Assembly: GCF_964204645.1 (NCBI RefSeq)
Contig: NC_134034.1
Coordinates: 14,203,962-14,267,961, forward strand
Direction: 5' to 3'
DNA from: Tubulanus polymorphus
Taxonomy: Eukaryota; Nemertea; Palaeonemertea; Tubulaniformes; Tubulanidae
DNA: 64,000 nt
The notes beneath the pieces were generated by a model that was given only the letters and a program-made list of their open reading frames with translations, searched no databases and had not been told where the DNA came from. The translations under genes and the position numbers were made by a program. This document shows, in pieces, positions 26,324-37,144 of the stretch; position 1 is the stretch's first letter, and every line of letters begins with the position of its first letter.

Positions 26324-27462
26324 CAGTAGAATAGAGAGAGACTTAGTCTTAAATATAACACAAAACAACTTGAATAATTACATCCTACAAGAATATAGTA
26401 ATAACATAGAAAAGGTAGATAAAGACCACACGTGTTACAGACAGTACTTTAAACTCAAATTAAATTTCAAATCAGGTTTTTGAATTATCATTCAACAAAA
26501 GTACAACTTGTTTATCTCAGAATTCTGCCCATCTCATAAAAGAACCTTTGTCCCCCTGTAACAGTATCCAGTCCCACTGAGATATACAAGTTCTACTGAA
26601 CATCATCCTACAGTGTTAGGTAATACAGAGACCTAGATCTGATTTCATATATATATATATGTATATAGGCCTACCGATAACACGAGAGGTAAAATCTTCA
26701 AGATTGGTTACAACCACTGTAGAAACAATGGTAATAACTGACAAATTTCAGAAAGTTCTCTGGGATTATAGACTCCTGAATCTATAAAACCATGTCCCGA
26801 TTATGATTTTGGCAATGAGACACGACGAGATTGAAATTCGTCAAGTTTTGTATTACGTATTCTTGGACAGAAGTTAAACATTTCTCCTCTAATGAATGCG
26901 TATCTAAATGACTCCTACAATCATGAATGGAAGAACAGTTTATAGATTTATTGTCGTTAATGATTTGATGATGACCAGCATTTCAAATACAAACGCACGT
27001 TATATAAAAACCGGGTTATAGATAATTCTCTAATAAATATTCAGTCATCAATACAAAATCTAGCACCATGATATTCAATATTTAACAGAATGGGAAGATT
27101 AAGTCTTCCCAGGAAAGAGAGAGCTTTGAATCCTTGTTACATTTATATCTTTTAATATATAATATTTTCATGGTCTCATATCTTTTAATTTCTCAAGTGA
27201 CAATGCTCCAGTTAAGTATCCAGTCACAGTACTATAACAGTTCACAATACCGGGTATATCACAAATAATTTTATATATCATAATACGTACAATATTTGAT
27301 GTCAATAAAAGCTCAGAGCTCAATCACACGCAATTTGTGTACATCATGTACATGTATATCATACGTTTGTTTCGCAGCAGAATTTGAAAATATTAAATGC
27401 AAACATAGCAAGAAAAATAACAGTTTGAGCAAAATCACTTTCCATTTCAGGACCACATTCCA

Positions 27463-30429
27463 TCAGATATACGTCTTCAATGACTGCAATTAGAAAACAA
27501 AATAAAACATTTTAATAAGTGACTTGATTCAGAGATAGCCCTGAATCACCCGTTGATTCAGAGATAGCCCTGAATCACCCGTTGATTCAGAGACAGCCCT
27601 GAATCACCCGTTGATTCAGAGATAGCCCTGAATCACCCGTTGATTCAGAGATAGCCCTGAATCACCCGTTGATTCAGAGATAGCCCTGAATCACCCGTTG
27701 ATTCAGAGATAGCCCTGAATCACCCCTCGATTCAGAGATAGCCCTGAATCACCCGTCGATTCAGAGATAGCCCTGAATCACCCCTCGATTCAGAGATAGC
27801 CCTGAATCACCCCTTGATTCAGAGATAGCCCTGAATCACCCGTTGATTCAGAGATAGCCCTGAATCACCCCTCGATTCAGAGATAGCCCTGAATCACCCC
27901 TTGATTCAGAGATAGCCCTGAATCACCCGTTGATTCAGAGATAGCCCTGAATCACCCCTTTTACACATTCAACGTAAGTTTGAAGTCTTGACGATCAGTT
28001 TTTACATGTTGGTGTTTTTTTGGTGTCTGTAAGTCGTAAGTCTGGTGTTTGTAAGTCGTAAGTCTGGTGTTTGTAAGTCGTAAGTCTGGTGTTTGTAAGT
28101 CGTAAGTCTGGTGTTTGTAAGTCGTAAGTCTGGTGTTTGTAAGTCGTAAGTCTGGTGTTTATAAGTCATAAGTCGGGTGTTTGTAAGTCGTAAGCCTGGA
28201 CGATCAAATATAGGAAGAACTGTGATAATACAGGGCCGTACCTAGCATTGGGGGGGGGGGAGGGGGGAGGGGGGAGAAATACCAGAAAAAGGGCAGTTCT
28301 TATTGGATATAACAATAATACTCGCAAAAACTGGCACTTTTACAAAATGTCCGAGGGAACAGTTGCCCACTATGTAAGGCCCGGTATGTTTGAGGGGGTC
28401 CAGGCTCGAGAGGGTGCACCTCGCTTCAGGCGTGTACCCGCATAAGATTCATAGTTTTCAAATATTCAAACAGTTTTCATGCATTTGTAGTAAATGACAA
28501 GTGTTTATAAGATAAGCATTTATAGATATGTCATGCACTATTACTGTGAGATACTCTGATATTCTCATCTATCTGGCTTTACATTAATCACTAATTTGAT
28601 GACTTGCAGTTTGATTGTGAGTATTACGTTGACTACAGAAAGCTGTTGTATGTTACATGCTTTATATATATAATATACATTAGTAGCAGCAGCGAATCAG
28701 TAAAAATATACCTGTCGGTAAAATCAGTGAAAATATTTCAAGCACACCAACTCTGTATATCAGAAACAAAATCATTCTTCAAAATTACATAAATACATTA
28801 ATTCTCCTCACTCTAAATACTGCAATAGGATTTGGATATACCAGGTATATACATTTAGAAATATCCTCCCTCAGCAGGGTTTCACAAACAGTGTGGCAGA
28901 GACTGGTTCGAATCCCTGCTGAGGGAAGATGTATTTACTCAAACAAACTCAAGTCCAACGTGTCTATATCGGAGTACACAGTTCTTACAGGTTTTCTATT
29001 CCCACAGTATAAACTTTCTATACCCCGCATTGCGTAACTAGAACAGGCATTCACAGTATAAATAACTGCCAAATATCAATACTATCGAAGTGTTTTCATA
29101 AAGTTTGTTATCAAATGTGTAGTAAGATGTTTAGAGGCATACATGTATAGCCTAAAATTCAAAATAGTAGGAAAAATCTTATTTTGAGACCATTTTCTCA
29201 TTTTCCATAGAGAAACAGACCATATTTCCATAGCTTTCGAAGGACCTGGAAAAAGATTTTCCAAAACTTTCCAAAACCCGTAAGAACTCTGCGATTAGAC
29301 CTGCTTCATACGAACAACAAGAATTGACAATAAATAGTTTACAATTAACACATCAGACACATATACAGAACACATAAATACAGCAATAGTGAATCACAAC
29401 CAAAGGTTTCATTTTCATGAAAAACTGAGGTCTACATAAAACGTTAAGTCAGTAACCGGACTTTACATTTGTAAAGGTGTTGACGAGTCATGCTAATTAA
29501 CATAATTAAATACACCCACCGCAGGAAGTGAAAATCTCTTTACCATCTTACGATCTAGTGAATTTCCTGTTTGGCAACCTGCGTTCTGTGTTAAATGAAA
29601 AACATCAGTTTCAACTGAGTTCTGTATAAACATCAAAATAGCGTCCATGTTTCAACCATGGATTTCAGAGTCTATGTTTCAACCATGTACAGATAAACAC
29701 AGTTAAGTCATCATATTTGGTGACATCATTTCATCTTAAATGCCGAGTTATTTGATAATGACTTAAACTTAGTAAACGGAATTAGAAATATGAATTGTGA
29801 CTCAAAAAATTGAGACAACTTGAGTCATGTGGTGACTTATGAAATGATGACTTAGTTTAACTGTACTTAAGTTCTTTTCCTCTGAACCTAATAAACAATT
29901 CTGGTTCTGAAATGAAATCCTGAAGTCACTGCGCCTTTCAGTCTTTAGCCGAAATCAATTCTTTCTAGGTTCAGTTAATACTCAAAATACTGCATCATGA
30001 CAGAAATCTTTTCTGTAAACCAAACACAAAATTGTTTACTGATGAAATAATAAATTCTAGACTAATATATCGTAGTAGTGCTTAAATATACAAGCGCTTT
30101 TCACCAGAAATTAACGTAGTTTTCCTATTCGTGAAGGCTTTAATCAATATGAGAATTATTGTATTAAAAAAGCTTTATGAAAGCGTGATGATAGTGAGTT
30201 AGAGTTTTACCTGTACATTACACGCGGGTACATTACTCTTAGACGATGAATCCACTAATGGTCCCTGAAATCAGTACAATAATAAACAGTAATTATAATA
30301 TACAACTAAGCCCAGGAAGTCTTGGGCTCCTTCTAAATTCCTGGATCAACCCTTGGAGGGGTGAAAATCAGAATATTTATGCAGATCTCATGATGATTAG
30401 CTAGATGATTTGATTGATTGGTTGGTTGG

Positions 30430-30467
<38 letters not shown>

Positions 30468-32846
30468 ACCTCAGTTAATACTCCTCGACGTCCTATAAAT
30501 TCATTAATACTATTTATCCAATCCCACATGTCCGATTCAGAAATCAATTCAATGTAGAAAACTCTCTCTTTCGTTACAACTTCCATCAAAAAATTTCTAC
30601 TCGGGAAAATCCTACAATTTACAACGAAATATAGAAAATATAATCTAAATTGAGAAACAAATCGAAATCTGAATTTTTGAATGAAGTGAAGTGAAGTTTT
30701 TACCCGACAGATCGTCTTGCTTCTATTATTAAATCTCGCGTTATTACACGTATCGGTTTAGAATCCTGAAAACAATTTCATATAACAAACATTAAGGGAT
30801 GTATTCTGTACACCGGATGATGACTAAAAGTCTTTAGCTGAAACATTTCTCAAATATATATATATATATATATATATATACTATTGCTTCTCAACTTATT
30901 GGTAAGTGATGAACCAACATTTAATCTATTTGATGTAATCCTTTGTATTTTGCACTTACAGTGATGTAGAAGTTTTTATAGTTTAGTCGATTATTTACCT
31001 CTTGAGATTTGAAATAACTGATTCCCTTTCGATCGAGGATGAAATACCGATATTTCCAACTTTTCCTCTAAAAAATGTAATTTTGATCGTATTAAAATGA
31101 TTTCCTTTTTGCTTCAAGATATTAATTATCACAGATACAAAGCTTACAGTCATTCCCTGTTTAGTTCCATAGCCTTCTTTGATAATTTGTTCATCTGCAT
31201 ATTTTCTAAAACTACCTTGAGATGTGAATCCTCCTTCCTGATCTGATTCACTACTGCTACTCACTACATCATCTTCCACCTTAGCAAAAAACATTCTTAA
31301 ATTTTTTAATATTTTTCAAAATCTACATTTTTAAGAATTTTTGAAATGCTCTCAGAAAACATGACATCGTTCAACTCTCTTCGTCATATTCATGATAATT
31401 ACCGCTTGAATTTTTGTTGTCAAGGGAACGCCACCTACGATCGTTACCTCGTACTGAGACGGAGGCTCGCTGGTGTTCGATGTTTTTGGCTCTATTCGTT
31501 TTTTTGGCACCTGAGACAAAAAGAATGATTTTTAGAATTCATTTTTATGATTAACCCTCCAGGTACAGTTACATAAAAATTTAAAGAAGTTTGAATAAAA
31601 CTGCTGATCTCAATGAAAACATGATATAACTTAAAGCTAATAAACCTTAAATTTCAGTTGAAATTCTTTGTGAAACTGACCAAGGACCCAGTTTTATAGA
31701 CTGGTTTTGACTTGATCCCAAGGGGTATGATCCCACGGGGTATGATCCCGGGGTGGGGGGGAGGTCATTTGATCCCAACTATTTTTACCGATTAGAAAAT
31801 GAGGTTTCTATTTCTATCACTTACATTTATTCTGCATTCTACATTAAGAAGATTTACCCAGGATGTCATCGCATTTTTATCAACAGCTCGTAAATAAGTC
31901 GGTTTACCGGCGACCTCTATTACTACAAACAGACATTAATTCTCAATCTTATTTCTCTCGTTCAAAAAGCTAAAATCCCACAATTGACTAAACAAGTTAA
32001 GTTGGACTATGATGTCATCACGTGGAATTTTTAGTCATCAATCATTGGATTTCATCATGCTTTCCACAGACTAGGCCTCGAGTCAATGCTTCAATAAGTC
32101 AAAATTCATTTCATATTTCTCACTTATTGTTGAGAGATAATTGGAATGGAAATAAACTTACCGAAACAGTTTTCGCCTTTAGGTTTGTTTGGAGGAGCAG
32201 AAGAAATTGATGTTCTGACAACCGACACATATCTTAGATTGATCGTCCTCAGCGGATTAGCACCAACCGGTAAATCCTGAAATCAATACAAAATCAGTTA
32301 CAATCTTATAACAGATCCAATAACAACGAATTAACTATTTCTTCAATCAGTTTTTATTGAACATTCTGCTTTTAATAGCACAGTGAAACATTTGAGGTCT
32401 GACCACTGAACATAAAACTTTTCTAATTGATAATTCAATAAATGTGTATGCTGTATCCACGCAGAGTGGAGGGCAGTATGGTACATGGAGGCACTGTAGC
32501 TGGTCAGTGAAATATGAAAATAATGTCTGATAGTGAAACTGAACTTCAGTCCGGTCACTAACATCAGGGTTTTTAGGCTGCAAGGCTTAAACAGGGATTC
32601 TTTATTCATATTCCCTTTGTATCTGTTCTATATCCTTGCACTTTTATTAACTTGCGAATTTGAAGGTTTCCCTATAATTGGAATCGGAATGTTTGCAGTG
32701 TTACTTACTTTAGGATTATCCTCGAAGATGAATAGTATTTTTTTCTGGCAATCGAGGATACAATAACGACTTTTAAAATTACAATTCTCTTCCACGTCTA
32801 AATAACCGCTTTTACGATCACCGCTTAAACTATCAGGTGGCGCCAT
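27463..32846 (-). CDS. PLEKHA1/2-like: TAPP-type tandem PH-domain adaptor (PLEKHA1/2 orthologue)
   Basis: Ten minus-strand exons (32846-32709, 32276-32162, 31922-31825, 31510-31403, 31279-31148, 31067-30999, 30765-30704, 30611-30470, 30264-30211, 27483-27463) join in phase to 312 residues. PH1 (about residues 12-115) starts SGYLDVEENCNFKSRYCILD and ends with SWVNLLN. The linker keeps the TAPP signature VTIVGGVP. PH2 (about 182-285) has GYGTKQG...KSWKYRYFILD, the K-x(n)-K/R-x-R pattern that binds PI(3,4)P2, and ends MWDWINSINEFI. TAPP adaptors are recruited to the plasma membrane by PI(3,4)P2 after PI3K signalling and bind PDZ proteins and syntrophins through the C-terminus. The last, seven-codon exon after a 2.7-kb intron gives a terminal T-Y-I, a class I PDZ ligand like the S-D-V end of TAPP1, which supports that distant exon. 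The protein is shorter than vertebrate TAPPs (about 400). Confidence 0.92.
27526..27960. repeat. 29-bp minisatellite, 15 copies
   Basis: Fifteen units of GATTCAGAGATAGCCCTGAA plus TCACCCGTT, differing mainly in the last four bases (CGTT, CCTC, CGTC, CCTT). Lies in the last TAPP intron, 42 bp from the terminal exon on its acceptor side. The unit contains an inverted pair, GATTCAG and CTGAATC. Confidence 0.97.
28021..28196. repeat. 22-bp minisatellite, 8 copies
   Basis: Unit TTTGTAAGTCGTAAGTCTGG plus TG, in the last TAPP intron. On the plus strand each unit contains the splice-donor-like GTAAGT, but TAPP is on the minus strand. Confidence 0.95.
28250..28275 (+). repeat. G-run tract with quadruplex potential
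   Basis: Eleven G, then A, six G, A and six G. Enough G-runs for a G-quadruplex on the plus strand, the non-template strand relative to neither neighbour with certainty. Sits in the last TAPP intron. Confidence 0.7.
28864..28926. repeat. Hairpin with tRNA-like internal promoter motifs
   Basis: Arms CCCTCAGCAGGG and CCCTGCTGAGGG are perfect inverted copies. The loop ends in TGGCAGAGACTGG followed directly by TTCGAATCC, resembling A-box and B-box motifs, but they are too close for a tRNA and no anticodon arm can be drawn. Confidence 0.6.
30417..30468. repeat. (GATT)n/(GGTT)n microsatellite touching a TAPP splice donor
   Basis: On the minus strand the exon 8 donor reads GTAATCAATCAATC, so the tetranucleotide run starts inside the donor site. 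Confidence 0.92.
30853..30880. repeat. (AT)n microsatellite in TAPP intron 6
   Basis: About 14 AT dinucleotides between TAPP exons 7 and 6. Confidence 0.9.
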
Positions 32847-33368
32847 CTCTCTAAATCAGCACGATTTCAATCACATTCTCAATATATCATTCTAGAAAAT
32901 ATAACAAATGAAGATGAAATAAAAGGGAATCATTTCTGTTCATCTCACAACATCGCACGCACCACAGCCTGGATTGTCATTGAGCACCCGCTGGAGAGAT
33001 TAAACCCCTCACCTGAGCCTAGGCTATATCATTGGCTGCACTATCTTAATAGAAAGAAGAAGGAAGGCCAACAGCAGCAGCAGCAGCATCAACAGGGCCA
33101 GGGTGAGGGGGAGGGGTGAGGTCCAGGAATGATCCGAATCGAATGAAGTGTTAAGAGTTCTCGACCTCTCTCCATCAAGGAGTAAGCGACACCGCATAGA
33201 AATAATTCATAATTTATACAATTAGTAAAACAGAAAATACTCACAAGAACAGCAGCAGCAGCAGCGGTTTTTATCACGTGAAAAAAAGCGAATAAGGTAG
33301 AATTATTATTCAACCAGGAAGTAAATTGAATTGATTTCCTTATTTCACGGCTGCGGACAATGATGGAT

Positions 33369-34138
33369 AGCTCCGAGAATATCTAAATCAGGGTATTCAT
33401 ATCGCTGCAGCCGCATCTCATAAGTTGGAGTCATCAAACCCGCGACGCTTGCCAGTGTTTGATTGCCTAGGCCCAGTGTACTGAGTGTAACTGACACTAA
33501 AGACTGACTACATCTACAAATAATTCCTAATGTTATCACTTTATTACGCAAAAAGTTTTGGCCCTACTAGTGATGGCCTGTGCTGTTTAATAAATGCAGT
33601 AACCCTTGTGTTGGCCTGTTTAATAAACGCAGAAACCCTAGTGTTGGCCTGTTTAATAAACGCAGAAACCCTAGTGTTGGCCTGTTAATAAACGCAGAAA
33701 CCCTAGTGTTGGCCTGACAATAAACGCAGAAACCCTAGTTTTGGCCTGGTGAATAAACGCAGAAACCCTACTGTTGGCCTGATAATAAACGCCGAAACCC
33801 TAGTGTTGGCCTGTTAATAAACGCAGAAACCCTAGTGTTGGCCTGTTAATAAACGCAGAAACCCTAGTGTTGGCCTGACAATAAACGCAGAAACCCTAGT
33901 TTTGGCCTGGTGAATAAACGCAGAAACCCTACTGTTGGCCTGTTAATAAACGCAGAAACCCTAGTGTTGGCCTGTTAATAAACGCAGAAACCCTAGTGTT
34001 GGCCTGTTAATAAACGCAGAAACCCTAGTGTTGGCCTGATAATAAACGCAGAAACCCTAGTGTTGGCCTGTTAGTAAACGCAGAAACCCTAGTGTTGGCC
34101 TGCAATTTGGATGCCCTGATTTGGATATTCTCGGAGCT
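33369..34138. mobile_element. Minisatellite bounded by 25-bp inverted repeats
   Basis: 33369-33393 (AGCTCCGAGAATATC...CAGGG) and 34114-34138 are inverted copies matching at 24 of 25 positions, with weaker similarity continuing inward. Between them lie about 180 bp of unique sequence and then the 32-bp array. This is the layout of a non-autonomous transposon with an internal tandem repeat (pearl-type MITE or Helitron-like). Target-site duplications were not identified and no transposase is present. Confidence 0.6.
33574..34102. repeat. 31-34-bp minisatellite, about 16 copies
   Basis: Unit TGTTAATAAACGCAGAAACC plus CTAGTGTTGGCC. Units differ in the spacer after GGCCTG (TTTAA, TTAA, ACAA, ATAA, GTGAA), and a block of several such variants recurs in the same order. 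Each unit carries an AATAAA. Confidence 0.95.
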
Positions 34139-34311
34139 GCCCGTTTCTCGCTGCGAACAAGGATTCGATAATAAGATAAAAAGCCACTATCTACAGATTA
34201 AAAGAATTTAAAAACAAGAATTTATTTATTCAATCTAAAATATATATAAGACGTTTCGATCTCATCCTTAGATATCATCGATATAGGAGCATTCCTTCTT
34301 CGGATTTCAAA

Positions 34312-37021
34312 ATGGCTGCGCCCATGGAAAACGCTCGAATTTCTCATATTTCTGGTAAAGTAAGTATTTTGCGAGTCATTCACCTAATTTCCGGTTGATT
34401 CTGATACATCCGATCTGGACTGTGGCTAGAATCGGTTTTATATTAAATGACAACTCGTCATTAGTCTGTCACAGTAACCTGTCTGTTGTGTGTGTGCGGA
34501 CTCATATACACAACAACAACAACAGTTTAACCTAAGCCCAACGCGACCCCCCAACGATTAGGTAACTAACTAACTGGTTGTGTGATCTCACACCCGGGCT
34601 AGGGGAATAAACCCACTTGCCAGGGTTCCCCCTGATTGCAGTGTCACGCACACAGTTCTAAACTGACAATTGATAGTCTTTTCGTTTTCTATTTTCAGGG
34701 ACGTTGTCTGATAGCTCAGAGATATCTCACAAATGGAAGCACGATATTTGAAGAGCAACCACTTATTAGTAGTCAATATTTGTGGAACGCATTTTATAAC
34801 TATACAGCATGTGATCATTGTATGAAATCATTAGAAACAGCTGAATCAATGGCGCGAAGATTAACGGCCAATCACGGCTTAGAATTACCTTATAAACAAT
34901 GCTGTGAAACGAACCCTAATAATCACGTTTCATGCCCGGCCTGCAGGGTAAGTAACTATCCTTCGATATAGAATGCTTGTTCATAATTTTGTCCTAAACG
35001 TTTTCTAATAAAAACTGTCTATTGTAGGTAGTTTATTGCAGTGAAGAATGTCGACTTCAAGCTTTGAAAAGTTATCACGAAAGTTTATGTCTCAAAGATA
35101 GAATAAATGATCCAGAACATCCTATTAATAAATTACAGGAAACTTGGAGGTATGCGGTATTCATCTATAAATCTGAACACGATTAGTGTATTTATCCTAA
35201 TAATTTCACTCAAATGTATTGCAGATCGATGCATTATCCTCCAGAAACGGCCAGTATTATGATTATAGTCAGATTACTAGCTTCAATAAAACAGGTAATT
35301 TTGAGTACAGCCAAACTCTCATCACATAAGTCGTTGGTTACATGACTTAATGGCTTCTCTATTTTTGAATCCAAATTTGTATTTCTAGTAAACAGTAGAC
35401 TTTGCTCAAGTCTGATCTTTTGGGAGCCAAATTCAGTGATATCCCAGTTGGATTTTATGTATTTCCTATTATACTGTCACAAAAAATACTTCTAAAAATA
35501 TCTGAGTTGAATTGATCCGACTTTGACTGAGTCTGCTGTACATAATAAATGTAAGTCATCATTTGGATTAAGTCATTGTGATCATCCTTACAACATTTAA
35601 CTGTATTTAACTACGTTAAGATCATAGAACTTTTCGTTTGTAATCGGAGCTGTTTAATTTTTCAGTCGGCAAATAAACCTGAATTATTGGAAAAACTGGG
35701 AACATTTTGTCATACGGCGGTTAATGACCAAGAGCAAATAGTGCACAAGTTGTTAGGGGAAAAATTTCAGGTAATTTACGATAAGAAAAATAGAATTTAT
35801 TTCATTCACTGTGATGAGTTTCATAAACAGATTTTATCGGTTGTTGTTATCAGGAACAAATTGAAATTCTACGATTGATGATCAGTGAATTGTTTTACAC
35901 TGATGACGTTAAAGATGTAAGTATCAAACTCCTAGATTCCTTGAAAACTTCCGTAATTAAAATAATTGAAACTAAAAATTATTATCAGAGGACTTCAAGT
36001 CTTATCATATTTTGAGAAATAACTCTGGAACCCCTTAAATATTTGGAGTCTACTCCTTGTTTTTCATAATTCATTGTACATCTGTGTACAACAATGGTTC
36101 TTATCGGACACTATCAGCCTGGTACAAATAGACTATAACTGTATTACAAATGACACATTGTGTCAGCAAGATACCATTTCTCAACAATTGATAAAAAAGG
36201 CCTTCAGATTCTGAAATGAGATAATAGTATAAACAATAGTTGAGACTAATATTCTAGTTATTTACGCCGAGCGGTTTCCGGTCAGTAATTGCGTTACTAG
36301 GCACAAACGGACAAGGAATCGGAACAAGTGCTTTAAGCGTTTGGGAGAAAAACGTCGATAAACTTCCAGTGACTGACGCTGAAAAACAACAAATAGAATC
36401 TTATCTAGATAAACTGTACGAAGATATGGATAAAGGTGAAATGCTGTGGAATTTCTACTATTTTATTTATTCACTGAATAACGGTCAGTTTTTTTAATAA
36501 CTGGGTTTTTCTATTGTAACAGAATCAGGATGTTTTTTGGCTTGCGAAGGAACTGGTTTATTTACGATGCAAGCCGCGTGTAATCACAGTTGTAATCCTA
36601 ATGCGGAATGTACTTTTCCTTACAATACTAACACCCTGGTTGTCGTAGCTACTGATGATATTAAAGCCGGACAGGTACGAACAAGGATTTATTGTTTGTT
36701 GACCCTTTTTTATAGAAGTAGATTGGACTGTCAATTTCAACCGGGATATTTTTCATCTATTGCAGGAGATTTGTACGTGTTATTTAGATGAATGTATGAG
36801 ACAGAGAAGTCGACACACTAGACAGAAATTCTTAAAGTAAGTTCAACTCTCCTAGTTTCCTGTTCGTCCTGTTTAAATATAGACAGATGTTGTTTAAAAT
36901 GTTGTTTTATTTCAGGGAGAATTATTTATTCACGTGTCACTGTGTAAAATGTGAGGCAGAGAAAGATGAACCAGATATTACATCAGAGGAAGAGTCAGAA
37001 GATGAAGATATGGATTCCTGA
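34312..37021 (+). CDS. SMYD5: SET and MYND domain protein 5 (protein-lysine methyltransferase)
   Basis: Ten exons (34312-34359, 34699-34947, 35028-35149, 35225-35294, 35666-35770, 35854-35916, 36258-36435, 36523-36674, 36766-36836, 36916-37021) join in phase to 387 residues; human SMYD5 has 418. Order: split SET start ([22 protein letters not shown]), a MYND-type zinc region with CDHC, CPAC and YCSEECR, the SMYD5-specific stretches [20 protein letters not shown] and [10 protein letters not shown]-like [12 protein letters not shown], the SET core [10 protein letters not shown] with its cofactor-site NHSC, a post-SET segment C-x-C and an acidic C-terminus ([12 protein letters not shown]) as in the human protein. 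SMYD5 methylates histones (H4K20 and H3 sites reported) and ribosomal protein L40. The first exon is short and shares its upstream region with TAPP. Confidence 0.97.
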
Positions 37022-37056
37022 TTATATCTGCATTTAAATGGTGTTTGAGGTGCTGT

Positions 37057-37062
37057 AATAAA
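37057..37062 (+). terminator. SMYD5 polyadenylation signal
   Basis: AATAAA 36 bp after the SMYD5 stop. It precedes the 48-bp array by under 100 bp, so the array should be outside the normal transcript. Confidence 0.75.
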
Positions 37063-37144
37063 TTCCATTCCATAAATACAAACGCCATATCTTTCTTCAG
37101 GCCTTAAGAATCTCTATTGTCGTGTTATCATTGGTTGTAAGAAC

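Larger units (their letters stand above)
24939..27462. other. Convergent 3' region between BRAP and TAPP
   Basis: No additional gene seen. Contains BRAP 3' UTR to about 25.87 kb, an 18-bp minisatellite, a telomere-like inverted pair, a (CAG)n tract and probably the TAPP 3' UTR on the minus strand. Confidence 0.55.
32847..34311. other. Shared divergent promoter region of TAPP and SMYD5
   Basis: No gene seen. The two start codons are 1.47 kb apart on opposite strands. The central half is an inverted-repeat-bounded minisatellite (33369-34138), so core promoters are confined to roughly 32.85-33.3 and 34.15-34.3 kb. Two short CAG runs lie on the TAPP side. Confidence 0.6.

Noticed and set aside
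32343-32609. 78-88-codon minus-strand frames between TAPP exons 1 and 2
   Set aside because: They lie in an intron whose flanking exons join in phase and match the PH1 domain without them.
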